Positions 1 to 11,150 of a stretch of 64,000 nucleotides of DNA are shown in pieces (position 1 is the stretch's first letter; the number at the start of each line of letters is the position of its first letter). The notes below the pieces were generated by a model. The model had not been told where the DNA came from. It saw only the letters and a program-made list of their open reading frames with translations, and did not search any database. The stretch spans positions 16,367,386 through 16,431,385 of the forward strand of contig NW_024881330.1 in NCBI RefSeq assembly GCF_018691265.1, written 5' to 3'. A program made the position numbers and the translations under genes. The stretch comes from Tyto alba (Eukaryota > Chordata > Aves > Strigiformes > Tytonidae).

Positions 1-960
1 CTTTGGCAGGTGTTAATTATTTAAACACTACTCATTTAAATTTGTTTCCAATCACTCTTTTCAGTGATTTGCTTTAAATGTTTCTTCACGTGTATTTTCT
101 GCACACACAAATAAAACTGGGGGGAAAGAACCCAATCAGTAGTTCTATTTCTCCACTGTTCAATCTAGCTTTAGATAGGCAGATAGAGACAGAGGGATAT
201 TTCATGTGTTATGGGCTTCAGTGATGGAATATAATATATCATACATCATTTTTATCTCCTTTGTAATAAAAAAAAGTTGTTCTCTTAGGCAGAGTGCTGT
301 GGTTTCTGCATACTAATGGCTGTACTCTGTGCGAATGAATTGTGAAATGGGTCACAGTTTCTGAAGCATTCATTGGGGTTGGAGCAATATAGACAGACTT
401 CCTTGGGAAAAAAATCTCTAAAATAACTACAGTCATTCTTCCACACATACGATCCCAACAGTTGGTTTACTTACAGTGACAAAAACACAGCTATATGAAT
501 ATTGCCTAGTTCTGTCCAGCTACCTATTCATAATGATGAAAAATGGCTCCCTTGATGTATATGCCTGAATTTCCATGTACCATCATGTTAGAGTCATCCT
601 ATCTTTTTTTTTTTTTTTTTTAATTTAACCTTTGCCTTGCTTTACAACACTGAACCAGAGAAACAGGAACCCTTAGCGCTGTATAACAGACCTCTGTCCG
701 GTGTGAAGTGAAATTCTCATTCTGTGACAGATAACTTGTAATTTAATACATAATTCTTGTCAGTAGAATAACATAAGGGAAAGCTAGACCAGAGGGAAAT
801 CCAGGCATAAGAGAGGGAATTTTACACACCACTGGGAAATGAGAAGCTGACAACTATGGGTATTTCAGTTCTACAAGGCAGGTCATTTCATCCTGGTAAT
901 AAATGGAAAAGGTGGGTGTTTGTTTAGATTTAGGCCACTCGGTAATGATTTTAACACTCA
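1..960. other. AT-rich noncoding stretch, no gene recognised
   Basis: I see no exon, repeat family or RNA gene here. Open frames are short and of low-complexity composition. The only distinct structure is an uninterrupted run of 18 T at 604-621, which could be a plain slipped homopolymer or the reverse complement of an old poly(A) tail; no retroposed body is visible beside it. Confidence 0.6.
604..621. repeat. Homopolymer T18
   Basis: Eighteen consecutive T residues are read directly. There are no flanking target-site duplications or AATAAA signal on the complementary strand that I could identify, so its origin is left open. Confidence 0.9.
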
Positions 961-1500
961 GCCAAGCCTCCTGCCAAGACAAGCACTCTAAGGCCAAAAT
1001 CTATAATGAACTCTCATCTTCTCAATTATAGATTCAGCCCTGACCAAAGTGATATCCAATGTTTCCCTTTCTGCTCCGCAAGCACAGAGACGTGCTGATG
1101 GACGTGCAAGCAGCGTGGTTCTGCATGGCTCCCGCAGCTCCCCAAGACCCCACAGCCCACCCGGCTGCTGTACTGGGGCACCAGTATCCGACACCTCACC
1201 TTCTCCCTTCTCCTTAACCCCCATCCCAGTTTCATGGAAAGAGTGAGCACGGAGAGAGAGAAGTAGTGCCAGTGGTGCCAGGGAGGAGGAGGTGGGAAGG
1301 AGAGGATGGAAGGACCATCCTCCCTCTGCCTCTGGGATCCTCCCAGCCCCTTCCAGTGGGTGAGAGACTGAACCAGTGGAGCCAACTTTGGCCTCACATC
1401 TCTTCACAGCGATTTTGTTGTCAGGTCTCTACCAGCTGGTTGAGCCTGGCCATAACACCTGAAGCACTGTGACAGTGTGCAAGGGATACATGGCTCTGCA
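961..1500. other. GC- and CpG-richer islet, function unknown
   Basis: Base composition changes sharply from the AT-rich flanks. About seven CpG dinucleotides fall between 1070 and 1200, which is notable beside flanks nearly free of CpG. Open frames exist on both strands (a 139-residue frame at 988-1407 on minus is the longest), but the two strands and overlapping frames are open together, as GC-rich DNA with few stop codons gives by chance, and I recognise no domain. The left edge carries a strong hairpin (998-1034). It could be a small CpG islet, a lineage-specific repeat or a noncoding RNA exon; the sequence alone does not decide. Confidence 0.5.
998..1034. repeat. Inverted repeat with a one-base bulge
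   Basis: A 12-base arm at 998-1009 pairs with a 13-base arm at 1022-1034; the only defect is one unpaired T in the right arm. The loop is 12 bases (1010-1021). It lies at the border between AT-rich DNA and the GC-richer islet. Confidence 0.8.
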
Positions 1501-4100
1501 GCATGTGGCTCTTAGTCTGTGCTCATCTGCTTTTTGTGTTACTTCAAGTGATCTTCAGTATCTCCTCCTCACTTGCACTTGTCACCAAGTTACCTCTTCC
1601 CGCTGTCTGTCCAACAAAAAATATAGAAAGTGATTTTCTTTCCAACTCTTATATTTAATAATTCATCTTCCTGGCCTCATTTCCTAGCTTGTTTTCTGCC
1701 ACTTTTTCCCATTGCTTTTGCTTGTTTTTCCCCAGGTACTTTCATACTTCATTGTAGTCTTATATTTTTACAATCCATAATGAAATGAAGACACCTTGAC
1801 CTCACCTGCCTACTGGCTGGTACAACTCCATCTTTGTCTTCTCTCTTAAAGTTCCATAAATATTCACCTGTCTCATCCCAACTCCCACTGATCCTACACT
1901 CATCAAAGACCTCATAAAACTGTGGCACATGTTTAGAAGCTGGAGACAATAATATTCAAAAGAATTTTTTGCTTGGAGAGGTGGATATATATCTACATCA
2001 GGGTTAAAAATATGCCCATAGTTGTGGGGTTTAAGGAGTGGAAGAAACTCTAATGCAACTTTTGTGTGGTGTTTGGGGATTGTGCAAAGAGGCAGGTCCA
2101 TGGACTCTATGCTGTCACTGTTTGTGCTTGCTTTCTACAGTTACTTGTGATCTGCTGCTGAACTAAATGGATCACTTTCTTTCAGTAAATATTTCAGCTC
2201 ATTGTCCACCTTCTTGACAGAAGGTGAAGTGTGAAGAGGAGAAGAAACATGATAAGAAATGGAAGAAAGAGCAAATCATTTGCTACACAGAGGGAGAAGA
2301 AGAATGCCTTTCCACCATGGAGACAGAGACTGTGGTTAATTCAGAAAATAACAGTGAGAAGGAAAAAAACCTGAGGAAATCAAAGCCAAAAAACTGTTAT
2401 CCCAGACTAGGTCTGTGTTACTCAGAAGTTCTGATTTTTGCTCAGAACAATGAGTCTGTTGCAGCAAGAAAGCCTTCCTTATCCTTTGTGCTTCCTTAAA
2501 TAGTAAAAACTCCCTTTATATGGCTTTGTGTTCTTCATTTATACTGTGTGTTACAGTTTTTTGTGTGCTGTTCAACAGCTGGCAGTGGGTGACAGAATTC
2601 TAGAGGGTAAGTGCTATACACAATATCTAATCCAGTCAGTCCAGTCTTCCAGTCATCAGTCATGGGTAGTCAGCCTTTATAGCTGTACTCATGAGTTCAG
2701 TGTGACTGCTGAAAAATTAGGAATCAGATGTTTTAGTCTCCCGTTCATGAAAAAAAAAAACGCAAAATGTGTTTAGCAAAACTCTAGATGAAAAATGAGA
2801 AGAAATATTATTAAAACTGTTATTCTCAGATTAAATCTGGGTTTAGTACCTTTTTCTTCTAGTTACTTGCTTGTGTACAGTAATCTTGGCAGAAGGCATT
2901 CAATTATATGTAGGTTAATTACTTAATGTTTCTGAATTGCTTTGAACATAAAGTGAGTGCCAAATATTACTAATATTATGTGAGACAACATTATAATAAA
3001 CTGGGGGTTTCATCTTCATTTTCTTTTATCATGCATTAATACATAACCTCTGTTCATGCTATATATAGATTGTACATATAATTATTTGAATTCACTACAG
3101 CTTGAATTCCTTTCCCTCCCTCACTGTAAAAGGAGAGAGACATAAAATGTAAAGAAACAAACATTCAGAAAGGAGAATGTTCTTACTATGACCCATGACG
3201 GAAAGGGATATACAGGGATCCCCAAGCCCAGGGAATAGTGTGCAGTTATCTAACCTGAAAATAAATTAGCTTGTTTTAGAAAAATATGTATAAATGGGTT
3301 TTTAAAATATCAAGTTCTCCTTCTAACAAGCTGATCAACAATTTGATTATTGTCATTGCTTGGAAGTTGTACCTTTGTTTTATGTAAGCTCAAGTTCTGA
3401 ACAACACTTTTTAGAAGTAAAGTTAAATTTACCTTGTTATTTCTCTTGTCTGTATAATTCTTTGTATTAATTAACTAACTCTTTGAAGACTCTTAGATGT
3501 GAATCACAAAGGTCTGCATTTTTGAAAAAATAAAATTTTTCTGGGCAACTTAGAATCCTCAGCATTATAGACAGTAATTTGCTTTTCCAAAATAATATTA
3601 TGTGACATTGGTATGCCTTACAACTTAATTACAGATGGAAACTCTGTTGAAAGTATTTGCCTTTTTCACATATTTTATAGATTTACCAGCAACAGCTACC
3701 AGTAAACCTGTACCTGCCCATAGATTTTCAACTGTTAATGTCTTGGGTAAGTTCAGGAATTTCTATGGTTCTTTGGAGATGTAAAAGTTGCTTTTATTGT
3801 GATGGTGATCAGACTGTTATAATGATATGACCCATTTATTTAGTAGTAGGAAATTAAAGTGGTCATCCTAATTCCTTTGAAGCTGCTTTGAGGCTTGGAT
3901 TCATTCCATCTTAATAATGGACATTTTATAATCTAAACAAATATTATTTCTCTTTTTACTACGAGCCTTATACCTTTCATGTAACAAACCTATTTATGTA
4001 TCTGCAGCCTGTAGAGTAAGGGCATTTCCTGTTAGGCTGATATTCAGTGTACACATACCCTTGTCCAAAGATATGGTTTGGACATTCTGATGGTCTGCTT
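1501..4100. other. AT-rich noncoding stretch, no gene recognised
   Basis: No recognisable gene or repeat. A lysine/glutamate-rich frame at 2224-2499 (+) merely reflects a purine-rich tract. Two overlapping minus-strand frames at 1749-2101 have mixed, hydrophilic composition but match no family I know. Confidence 0.55.
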
Positions 4101-4270
4101 CATGAAATTTTTTTTTTTTTTTTAAGGAAACCATTTTTTTTTAATCATTCATGTTTCCTTTCCATGAAAACATTGACTTTTTGTCAGAATTAAGGAAAAA
4201 TAACCCTATAAAAAAACTTTTTGAAAAACTATTAATTTTTTTCCAAAATATTTTCATGGGCAGAATCCTC
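4100..4270. repeat. Possible ancient dispersed repeat, GAAA/TTTTC-rich
   Basis: The segment is built of alternating GAAA- and TTTTC-type words with a T16 run at 4108-4123. Similar texture recurs at 26110-26240, 35690-35990 and 47730-47830. I recall this style of degenerate sequence from old dispersed repeats of reptile and bird genomes, but simple low complexity is an alternative explanation. Confidence 0.3.
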
Positions 4271-7200
4271 ATTTTTTTGATCAATATTAATATTAAGATT
4301 AATGTCTAGTTTTAGGAGACCAAAAGTTAGAGCATGTGTTTAGCAGACTAATAGTGTCTGTGCAAGTTCTACTCTTTCCCTACCTAGGCTCTGAAAATCA
4401 AGGCCTATGCAGTTTTTGCCTCTTGCACAAGGAGTTACTTAAGGGTTTAAAATGGAATCAAACTATATAGTACGTTGTGCAAGTGGATTGAAACAAAAAT
4501 ATAAATGTGAAAACCCAACACATCATAAATAAAATGAAATATATCCAAAAATAATTAAAATACAAATCATGAATTAAAAAAAATAAACATTTCTCTTGTT
4601 AACTTGAAACCTAACTTGGGAAAAACAGTTTCTTTTTCTTTGGTTTGTGTGAGCATAAGATTTTATGAGTACTGATATTGAATTACTACATATTATCTAG
4701 AAGTGCAACATAGGATCTGTCTGGGCAGTCTGTAAGATGTCATTCATTATTGTTTCACCTTGGGGACTGGATATTCAATCTGAAAAAATAAACACTCGAT
4801 GTATGCTCCATCCATATGACAGGACCTTCTGTTATAGCTTCCTTTCTGATATATAGCTCCTACCTGGTTCCAGCTAAAGGAAATCCTACCAAATTCACCT
4901 AGGTTGTAACTTACTCCTAAAATACCAAAATATTTTACTCCCTGGAGCTGCTCATAAAAAAAGAAAAAGTTTAAAAGTGTATTTTCCTGTTAAGTATTGA
5001 TATGTTAAATGCTGCTTCTATTTTGAAAGGTTGGTAAATGTTTAATGTCATTTTTTGTCTGATCTTGTGTGTTTATAAATTGTGTTCTGTCGATTCATTT
5101 CTTCTGGCAGCATTGGGAAGTTTTGCAGGCAAAGGGATGAAAGAGGTCAAATTTTAATTCTGTGGCAATTTCCCTTCTTGCCTATCACTTTCACAGACTT
5201 TATACTATGTCATGAAACTCCCATGTTTTAACAGACTTCCTACTTATGTAATGAAGAGATCAGGCACCTCTGAAAGCTTTACTGATCAGCTTGTGTTAGG
5301 AATGTGTTTCCAGCACAGCAGTGCCAGGTGAACAGGTCACACCACTTTTCTTATCTGCTGTTGGAGAGCTGGTATTCCAGACCAAAAGAGATCTCTGTTT
5401 TTCCCTTCCTCATTTGAGGATGTGTGTTGGCTCCACTGCACCACAGCCTGCTGGAGAAAATACTTAGCTAAGGAGGATGATGCCATGCACCGAGTCCTTA
5501 CTTTCAGCCTAATGAAAGAGTGAGGTCCAGTCCACTAAAAAGTAACGGAGCTACAGCTGAGCTGCCTACATCCCTACTGTCCCCCATGCTGGCAATAACA
5601 GATCAGGCCAATCTCTTACCTGCGAGGAACTCCTATGATGAAGTGAAACAACCCATAATATGGGAGGGATATCATCCAGAAAATCCTGCCCTGCATATAC
5701 AGTCTTTTAGCCTAAAAATGCCCTTAATATTTATGGGAGCCACTATTCATATTATACTTTAAACAAACTGCTGCTCTCTAGTTTGAAGTTGGACTTGCAT
5801 TTGCAGAAGTATTTAGGTGACGAACTCCTTGGTAGGTGCTTCGCTTGTCTGGTCACATCAATCCTCCCTCTCATATTGTTCTTCTCTGCTCAGGTACCAC
5901 CAACATGGATGTACAACTGTGTCCAGGAAAGAGACTTCATAAAAAAAAAAAACACGTCAGAAAAAGTTTAAAACTCCAGGGATGTTTGAGACAAGTGGAG
6001 AAGAACTTAAACTAATGAGATAGGCTAAGCATTAATGAAATTTAGATAGAGTTTTCAGAGAAGCTAATTGAATTAAATAAAGTACTGGTGGCAGCAGCTT
6101 TAAACAAGATTTAAACGTGATTTTTTTATTTTTTAAAAAATATTAACTGGACAAATTGCTAAGTCAAATAAATCAAGGAATCTAAAAATAAGGGAAAAAC
6201 ATTTATTATTTGCAAGATCAGGTATTGCTACACACTATCCATGCAATTAATGTTTGAAGTCCTAACAGAGAGCCTGTTATCAGAGTATTTGGGTGTGTGA
6301 AACATGGTATTAAAATAAACTCTACTGTTTAGTGAGTTTTTGCTTTAAATCTAGTACAAAATGCAGAAATTTTCCATAATATTTTTTAAATTAAGCAGAG
6401 AAACTCCTCAAAACCCAGACCTGTATTTTAGAATTTGTTCTACCAAACTGTGTGAGAATCACCATATCGGTACACATACCTTAATGGGATTTGCAGTGCA
6501 AGTGAGAAACTTCACACAAAAATCTTCTACATTAAAATCCCTATGAAATTAGTTACTAATTTAATGCAGCAAATTAAAAGCCACTATAAGCAAGTAGAAA
6601 ACCCCAATGGCACTGCATCTGTGCACACCTTCAACCTAACACACTGTCTAAAAATTTTAGTGTGACTGAGTTACTAGCAGTAATTTTTGAGACTTTGGAG
6701 CAGTTGCAACCAGTTGTCTGACACCAGGAAAGGATAGACACTGGAGTGGAAAGGCTTTTGGAACATAATGGCAGCATGGAGCCTAATAAAATTATTGTAA
6801 ATGGTATATTTAGTGAGGTAAGCAAAACCGGGGATAAAATGAGAGTATGAAAACCATGTCTTGCTCTTACTTTTTTTTTCCATGATTGAGAAAGACATAA
6901 ACATTTCTATCAAAATAAGTGGAGGCAGTTCATTAAGGTAAATTAACAGAAAGTTCAAAATAAAAATGCAGCCTTGAATATGCCCAATATGATCAAATAT
7001 GTCATATTAGATCTTGGAATTATATTTCAGGTGATGGCAGCATGAATATAAATTTAAACTAACATCTTCTGCTGACATGCTTTGACAGCAGGCTTACATT
7101 CCTTCCAAGGGAAAACCAGTCCTTTGATGGACACCCTCCTGTAAATGGATAAAAAAAGTGATGGAGGAGCATTATATTCCAATGTAATTTATCTTATACA

Positions 7201-7729
7201 CACAGCAGTTTGGGAGGTGGGAAGCTATGCTGTACAGGGGCAAATGCCTCTTCTAGGGCTACCTGCTAGTATGAACACAAGACACCTTAAGAGCCCAGTC
7301 TTTGCCGCCATTACTTGCATTGCCTTCCCAGAAAATTATACCAAGGACTGAATTTTGAATAGGGAAGTGTAACAATAATACAGAATAATTGCTTGTGTTC
7401 CCCAAAGAACACACCACCGGTGATACTAGTGGTAGGTATCCAGCACTTCTGTCTGCATGATTCCTGTGAATTTCCAGGTAATATTTTCACCACCATATTA
7501 AAGAAAAATTAATAAAAGAGGGACATAAATATCTTATGCAGAGTTTTTGTATTCTTTTTTCCAGTTTAGATTTAAGGTACCTTATAGAGAAAAATAAACT
7601 GCAAAGAAATATTTGGTTTTGGGGGTGAAAAGAAGTTGCAGTGTATTGGAAGGAAGGATGTGGTTAAAACAAATGCCTAGAAGGCAGCAGATAACAGTTC
7701 TGTTCCCAGATCTGAAAAAAATGCTCTCT
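4271..7729. other. AT-rich noncoding stretch, no gene recognised
   Basis: No gene or clear repeat is visible. Two blocks have less monotonous composition and might be under constraint: about 5280-5400 (an E-box CAGGTG within a mixed-base context) and about 7060-7110. Neither has more than motif-level support. Confidence 0.5.
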
Positions 7730-7815
7730 TTGACCTCACACCAAAGCATTTCCTTGCTTTGGGACCAGTTTCTCTGTAAAACAGGGGTGATAACGGTGCT
7801 TAACTAACCTTCCTG
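7730..7815 (+). repeat. MIR-like ancient SINE fragment
   Basis: The order of words follows the MIR consensus: a degraded GACCT...TTTGGGACCAGTTTC block, then CTCTGTAAAACAGGGGTGATAA and GTGCTTAACTAACC, matching the recalled 'cagtttcc-ctgtaaaatggggataa-gtgcttacctacc' part. MIRs are tRNA-derived SINEs that spread early in amniotes, so only a diverged internal fragment is expected in a bird. The tRNA-like head is not visible. Confidence 0.6.
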
Positions 7816-7949
7816 ACAGAGGAACTGGGAAGTTTTTATTTATACTTGTTACAAGCTTTCAGAACCTGAGAGAGATTAAAACTAGATCAGTTTGGACCTG
7901 CAGATTAAAGCCTTTCCTTCAGATAAAATATTTCATTTACAGCATTAGG

Positions 7950-8060
7950 TTTGTTTTATGCTAATTATGTGTAGTTTAAAAAATAATCAGCATTTGTACT
8001 GATTTGCTTAGTCCTGCAAATAATTAGCTAACTCCATTGCTTGAAAATTCTATTTTCTGT
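7950..8060. promoter_or_regulatory. Candidate homeodomain-motif cluster
   Basis: Several TAATTA-type cores lie close together (GCTAATTATG near 7960; AATAATTAGCTAA near 8020), next to a TGCAAAT word. AT-rich DNA makes TAATTA by chance, so this is weak and is listed only because of the clustering. Confidence 0.2.
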
Positions 8061-8539
8061 TCCTGCAGTGAACCAAAAAAAAAAAAAATTTTTTTTCCAT
8101 CTTGTATATGACCGAGAAGTTTAATTTCTGATAGAAGATTTTAAAATTAGCAGTGTGATCTTGATGGGCTGTTAGAGAGAATTAGAGGAAAATAAAGATG
8201 CTTTTTGCACCTTCTAAAATAACTTAGAGGAATGCTTTGATTGTTTTTTTAGAAATAAGCACACATACAAGTGGCATTTCCCTATTTCTCTTCCAATGAG
8301 TTCTGGAGCTGAAAAATCCCCCAGGCAAGACTTTCAACTTGCTTCCTTCCATCGTGGAGCAGAGAAGCGTTGCTGAGGCCTGCAGAGCCTTCCAGTTTGT
8401 TTGAAGAAGGAGGGGACTATTATCTGGTATGATTCAGCAACCATCGGACAAACTATCGCACCTCTTTCTGGCTTTTTAAAATGTTTTTTTTAGCTCTTGC
8501 CCTTGAAACCATGTCCCAAACAGGTCAGCCAGGCTTAGG

Positions 8540-9330
8540 AGTGTGTCCCAGCAATACTCACCCTTAACTGAAGTAATGTTTACATATAATATCCGTTTAA
8601 ATTGTGAAATGGCTGTTGTGAAAACAATAGACATATTCAATCACTGTATCCCAGAACAAATGAGAGAAATATTCCAGAGCTCCTATCAGAGCCTAATAGG
8701 TATAATTTTGCTAGCGATATGGTAATACACAGCAGCTTTCCCTGGACGGCTGTGTAAAACAAAGAAGTGGTTGTCAGCCTTTCAGAATCAGATGTTAATG
8801 ATATTTCATGTCTTTGTTGAGTCTGTGGAAAGCAGCTACTGCACCTAAAAGGGAAATGACTTCCATACCAACCTCCCCCAGCCAAAGTCGTTCAGATTGG
8901 GAAAACTGGATGAGGTCCATATTTATACTTCGGAAAGAGGTGTAAAAGAAGATTTCAAGACAGTATTGACTGAGCTGTCTCCCAGTCTCCTTACCCAAAG
9001 TTATATCTTATCACTGTGATGAAAGTTTTTAGTTCAGTGTATTATAGTCTCTTTTTTTTTTTCCCCTTTCTTTCTTTTTCTTTTTTTTTTTTTTTAAATA
9101 TATACGAGGAAAGAATGTAATGTAAGCAAAACTCCAATGTGTTTCTGGCAAATGAGGAGTGTTTTCTACATCTCGTATATTTTTGGAAGCGTTTGAATCC
9201 AAAAGTAATACGTCTTCCAAATCGGGAAGAAGGCTTTTTATTAGACTGATGCCTGCACACAGCAGAGAGAGGGTTGTCTGCCCCTGTGTTGCAGCAAGCA
9301 AGGACTGGTGCTCTGTCTGAGCTAGTCTGG
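8540..9330. promoter_or_regulatory. Candidate conserved noncoding element cluster
   Basis: The block has mixed, non-repetitive composition, retains CpGs in an AT-rich setting (for example GACGGC near 8745, GTCGTTC near 8888, TACGTC near 9210, ATCGGG near 9222), and has two opposed SOX-type sites, AACAAAG at 8758-8764 and CTTTGTT at 8812-8818. Vertebrate enhancers in gene deserts commonly look like this. There is no coding frame with domain content. A pyrimidine tract (9048-9095) splits the block. The call is inference; cross-species alignment is needed. Confidence 0.3.
9048..9095. repeat. 48-base uninterrupted polypyrimidine tract
   Basis: Only C and T occur across 48 bases, including runs of T and a CCCCTTTCTTTC core. 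Such tracts can be slipped microsatellites and can adopt triplex conformations when they have mirror symmetry, which is only partial here. Confidence 0.85.
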
Positions 9331-9967
9331 AAGATTGGAGCCAGTCAAAAGAAGGGTTTCTGTAGCTTTTTTGCTGCAACTTCATTTTGGTGTACTACTG
9401 TATGTCTTCACTTCTGCAAACTTTATTTCGTTTGTTTTAAGAAGAGGTCTTAATTCCAATGCAAAATCCATCCAGAAAGGAGGGCCCCTCAGCACTGTAT
9501 TCCAGCTGGTGGGGATTAGCTCAGTCCTTTTACCGGATACGTATCATTTTAATCTTAAGCCTTTAGACACTGTACAACATACTATTAAGTCTGTTACCAA
9601 ATAAAACACTAAAAGGCTGATTCACTAAGGGTTACACACCCTTTGCAGGGAAAAAACTAACATTTACAAAGGGATAACTGCCAAAAATCACTTAAATTTC
9701 ATGTCTTTCCTATTTACTAAATCCCACATCCACCATGTGTACAGTAACTTCCTTCAGATATGCCCCTGGGAGAAGTGCAAGTCAAAATAAAGGGGAAGTT
9801 GCCCCCCTATAACATGTCCCTAGCTCTAAAGAGTGATTTATATGGGTTCACATCAGAAAAAATGAAAAATTAAATTTATGTTTTTCAGGAATAAAATGAA
9901 ACCTTCCATAAAGTGTGAATCATGTATTTGACTTCTGTGATAACGAGTAATACATTTCCTATAAGAG
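9331..9967. other. Noncoding stretch, no gene recognised
   Basis: An 89-codon plus-strand frame (9335-9604) has no recognisable domain. Nothing else stands out. Confidence 0.5.
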
Positions 9968-10060
9968 TTAGTGGTTAGAGTATGAAACTTGGGCATTAGC
10001 AGACTGGGGGAGTCATTCTCTGATGATCTTGTGCAAGTGACTTTGACTGCAGTTTCTAAC
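9968..10060 (+). repeat. MIR-like ancient SINE fragment, head to middle
   Basis: The block opens with AGTGGTTAGAG, the tRNA-derived head word of MIR, and continues through CAGACTGGGGGAGTCATTCT to GATCTTGTGCAAGTGACTTTGAC and GCAGTTTCT, collinear with recalled MIR words 'gtgaccttgggcaagtcacttaac' and 'cagtttcc'. Order and spacing agree over about 90 bases, which makes chance unlikely despite divergence. Confidence 0.7.
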
Positions 10061-10985
10061 TTGGGTGCTTAAACTGAAGCAATATTGCAGTGCTTGGTTA
10101 TTTGGGGAAATGTGGGTGACAGAATCACTGGACCTTGACCCACTCACTTGGGTTGTTAATAGCAAATGCAGATGCCTGACTTCACTCCCTGTGGAGCTTC
10201 TTAAACGATGTTTTATCTGTCTGTTAAGGGTGAGGCAAAAAACCTCTGATATTTATAATGTGTTTTGGATGAAGGGAGCGATCTAAACGCAAACTATGAC
10301 AGCCCGTGTTTCTTGGAAAGTCTTTTGTTCTGACAGAGTCTCAGAAGTATCTTACCACATTATTTTAGCCAGTCATTTGAAGTTAATCACTATAGCTTGT
10401 TGTGCTGAATTAGTGCCTACGCTTATGGGTCCATCTTAGGCCATGAGGATCACCTCAGGAGGTCATTAGGTGTGGCTCTGGCAACAGCACTGTGAATGAA
10501 ACTGCACTGATAGTCTGTGTCCTACTGTTTGGGTAATGCAAATAATTTAAGTTTTCTTCCAGGGGATTGGTCTGTTGTTATTGTTTTCAGTAAGAAATAA
10601 CTCATCTGTTTTGGAAAACACTGTTTAACGTATAATGGAATATTCCACTAGCACTGACAGGCAGAGCTGCACCATGCCAGCCAGACAGCCCCAGGAGCTC
10701 GGCTGACTGAGGTGACTGCAAAACAGGGTGGGTGCAGGCATCCCAGTGAAGCTGGGTTCAGTGCCCCCCCAACTGCTATTTTTCACAGTCCCAGCTGTAT
10801 GAAAAGAAACTGTTCCTAGACATGTTGGTTAGGAAAATTAAAAACCTGACTGTAGGCAATGACTGTGTTTTTTGTTAGAGGATAAACCAATATAGAATAA
10901 TAGTATATAAAATTTACGAAGTCTTTTTGCATTCAAGATATTTGAGTAAGATAAATGTTAAAATCACCATATGCATTAAATCTTG
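10061..10985. other. Noncoding stretch, no gene recognised
   Basis: Contains a short GC-richer patch at about 10655-10790 with no recognised family, and otherwise AT-rich unique-looking DNA. No exon can be supported. Confidence 0.5.
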
Positions 10986-11150
10986 GGATAAAGCACTATA
11001 TTAATCCTGTTGCACAGATACAGAAGTTGAACTAAAGGCAAAGATTTTTGTCTGAGAACTGAGGTAAAGATTTTTGTCTCAGCCAGGATTATAATTCTAA
11101 ATTTTTATTTAGTAGTCCTATCCTCAGACCATGCAATTCTCCCTAGCTCA
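10986..11150 (-). repeat. MIR-like ancient SINE fragment with internal duplication
   Basis: In reverse orientation the MIR order can be followed: TTAATCCTGTTGCACAGATACAGAAGTTGAAC recalls 'ttatccc-ttttacagatgaggaaactga', and CAGCCAGGATTATAATTCTA recalls 'agagccaggattcgaaccca', followed by a degraded head around 11110-11140. Between the two lies a 26-base direct duplication (11040-11079 holds the 14-base word twice) that is not part of MIR. Confidence 0.6.
11040..11079. repeat. 26-base tandem duplication
   Basis: The word AAAGATTTTTGTCT occurs at 11040-11053 and again at 11066-11079, 26 bases apart, so one unit appears to have been duplicated within the MIR fossil. Confidence 0.8.

Noticed and set aside
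2224..2499. 91-codon lysine/glutamate-rich plus frame after an AG
   Set aside because: Composition is explained by a purine-rich tract; the polypyrimidine tract before the AG is weak.
9029..9385. 118-codon minus frame ending in poly-lysine
   Set aside because: The lysines come from the pyrimidine tract on the plus strand read in reverse; no domain elsewhere in it.
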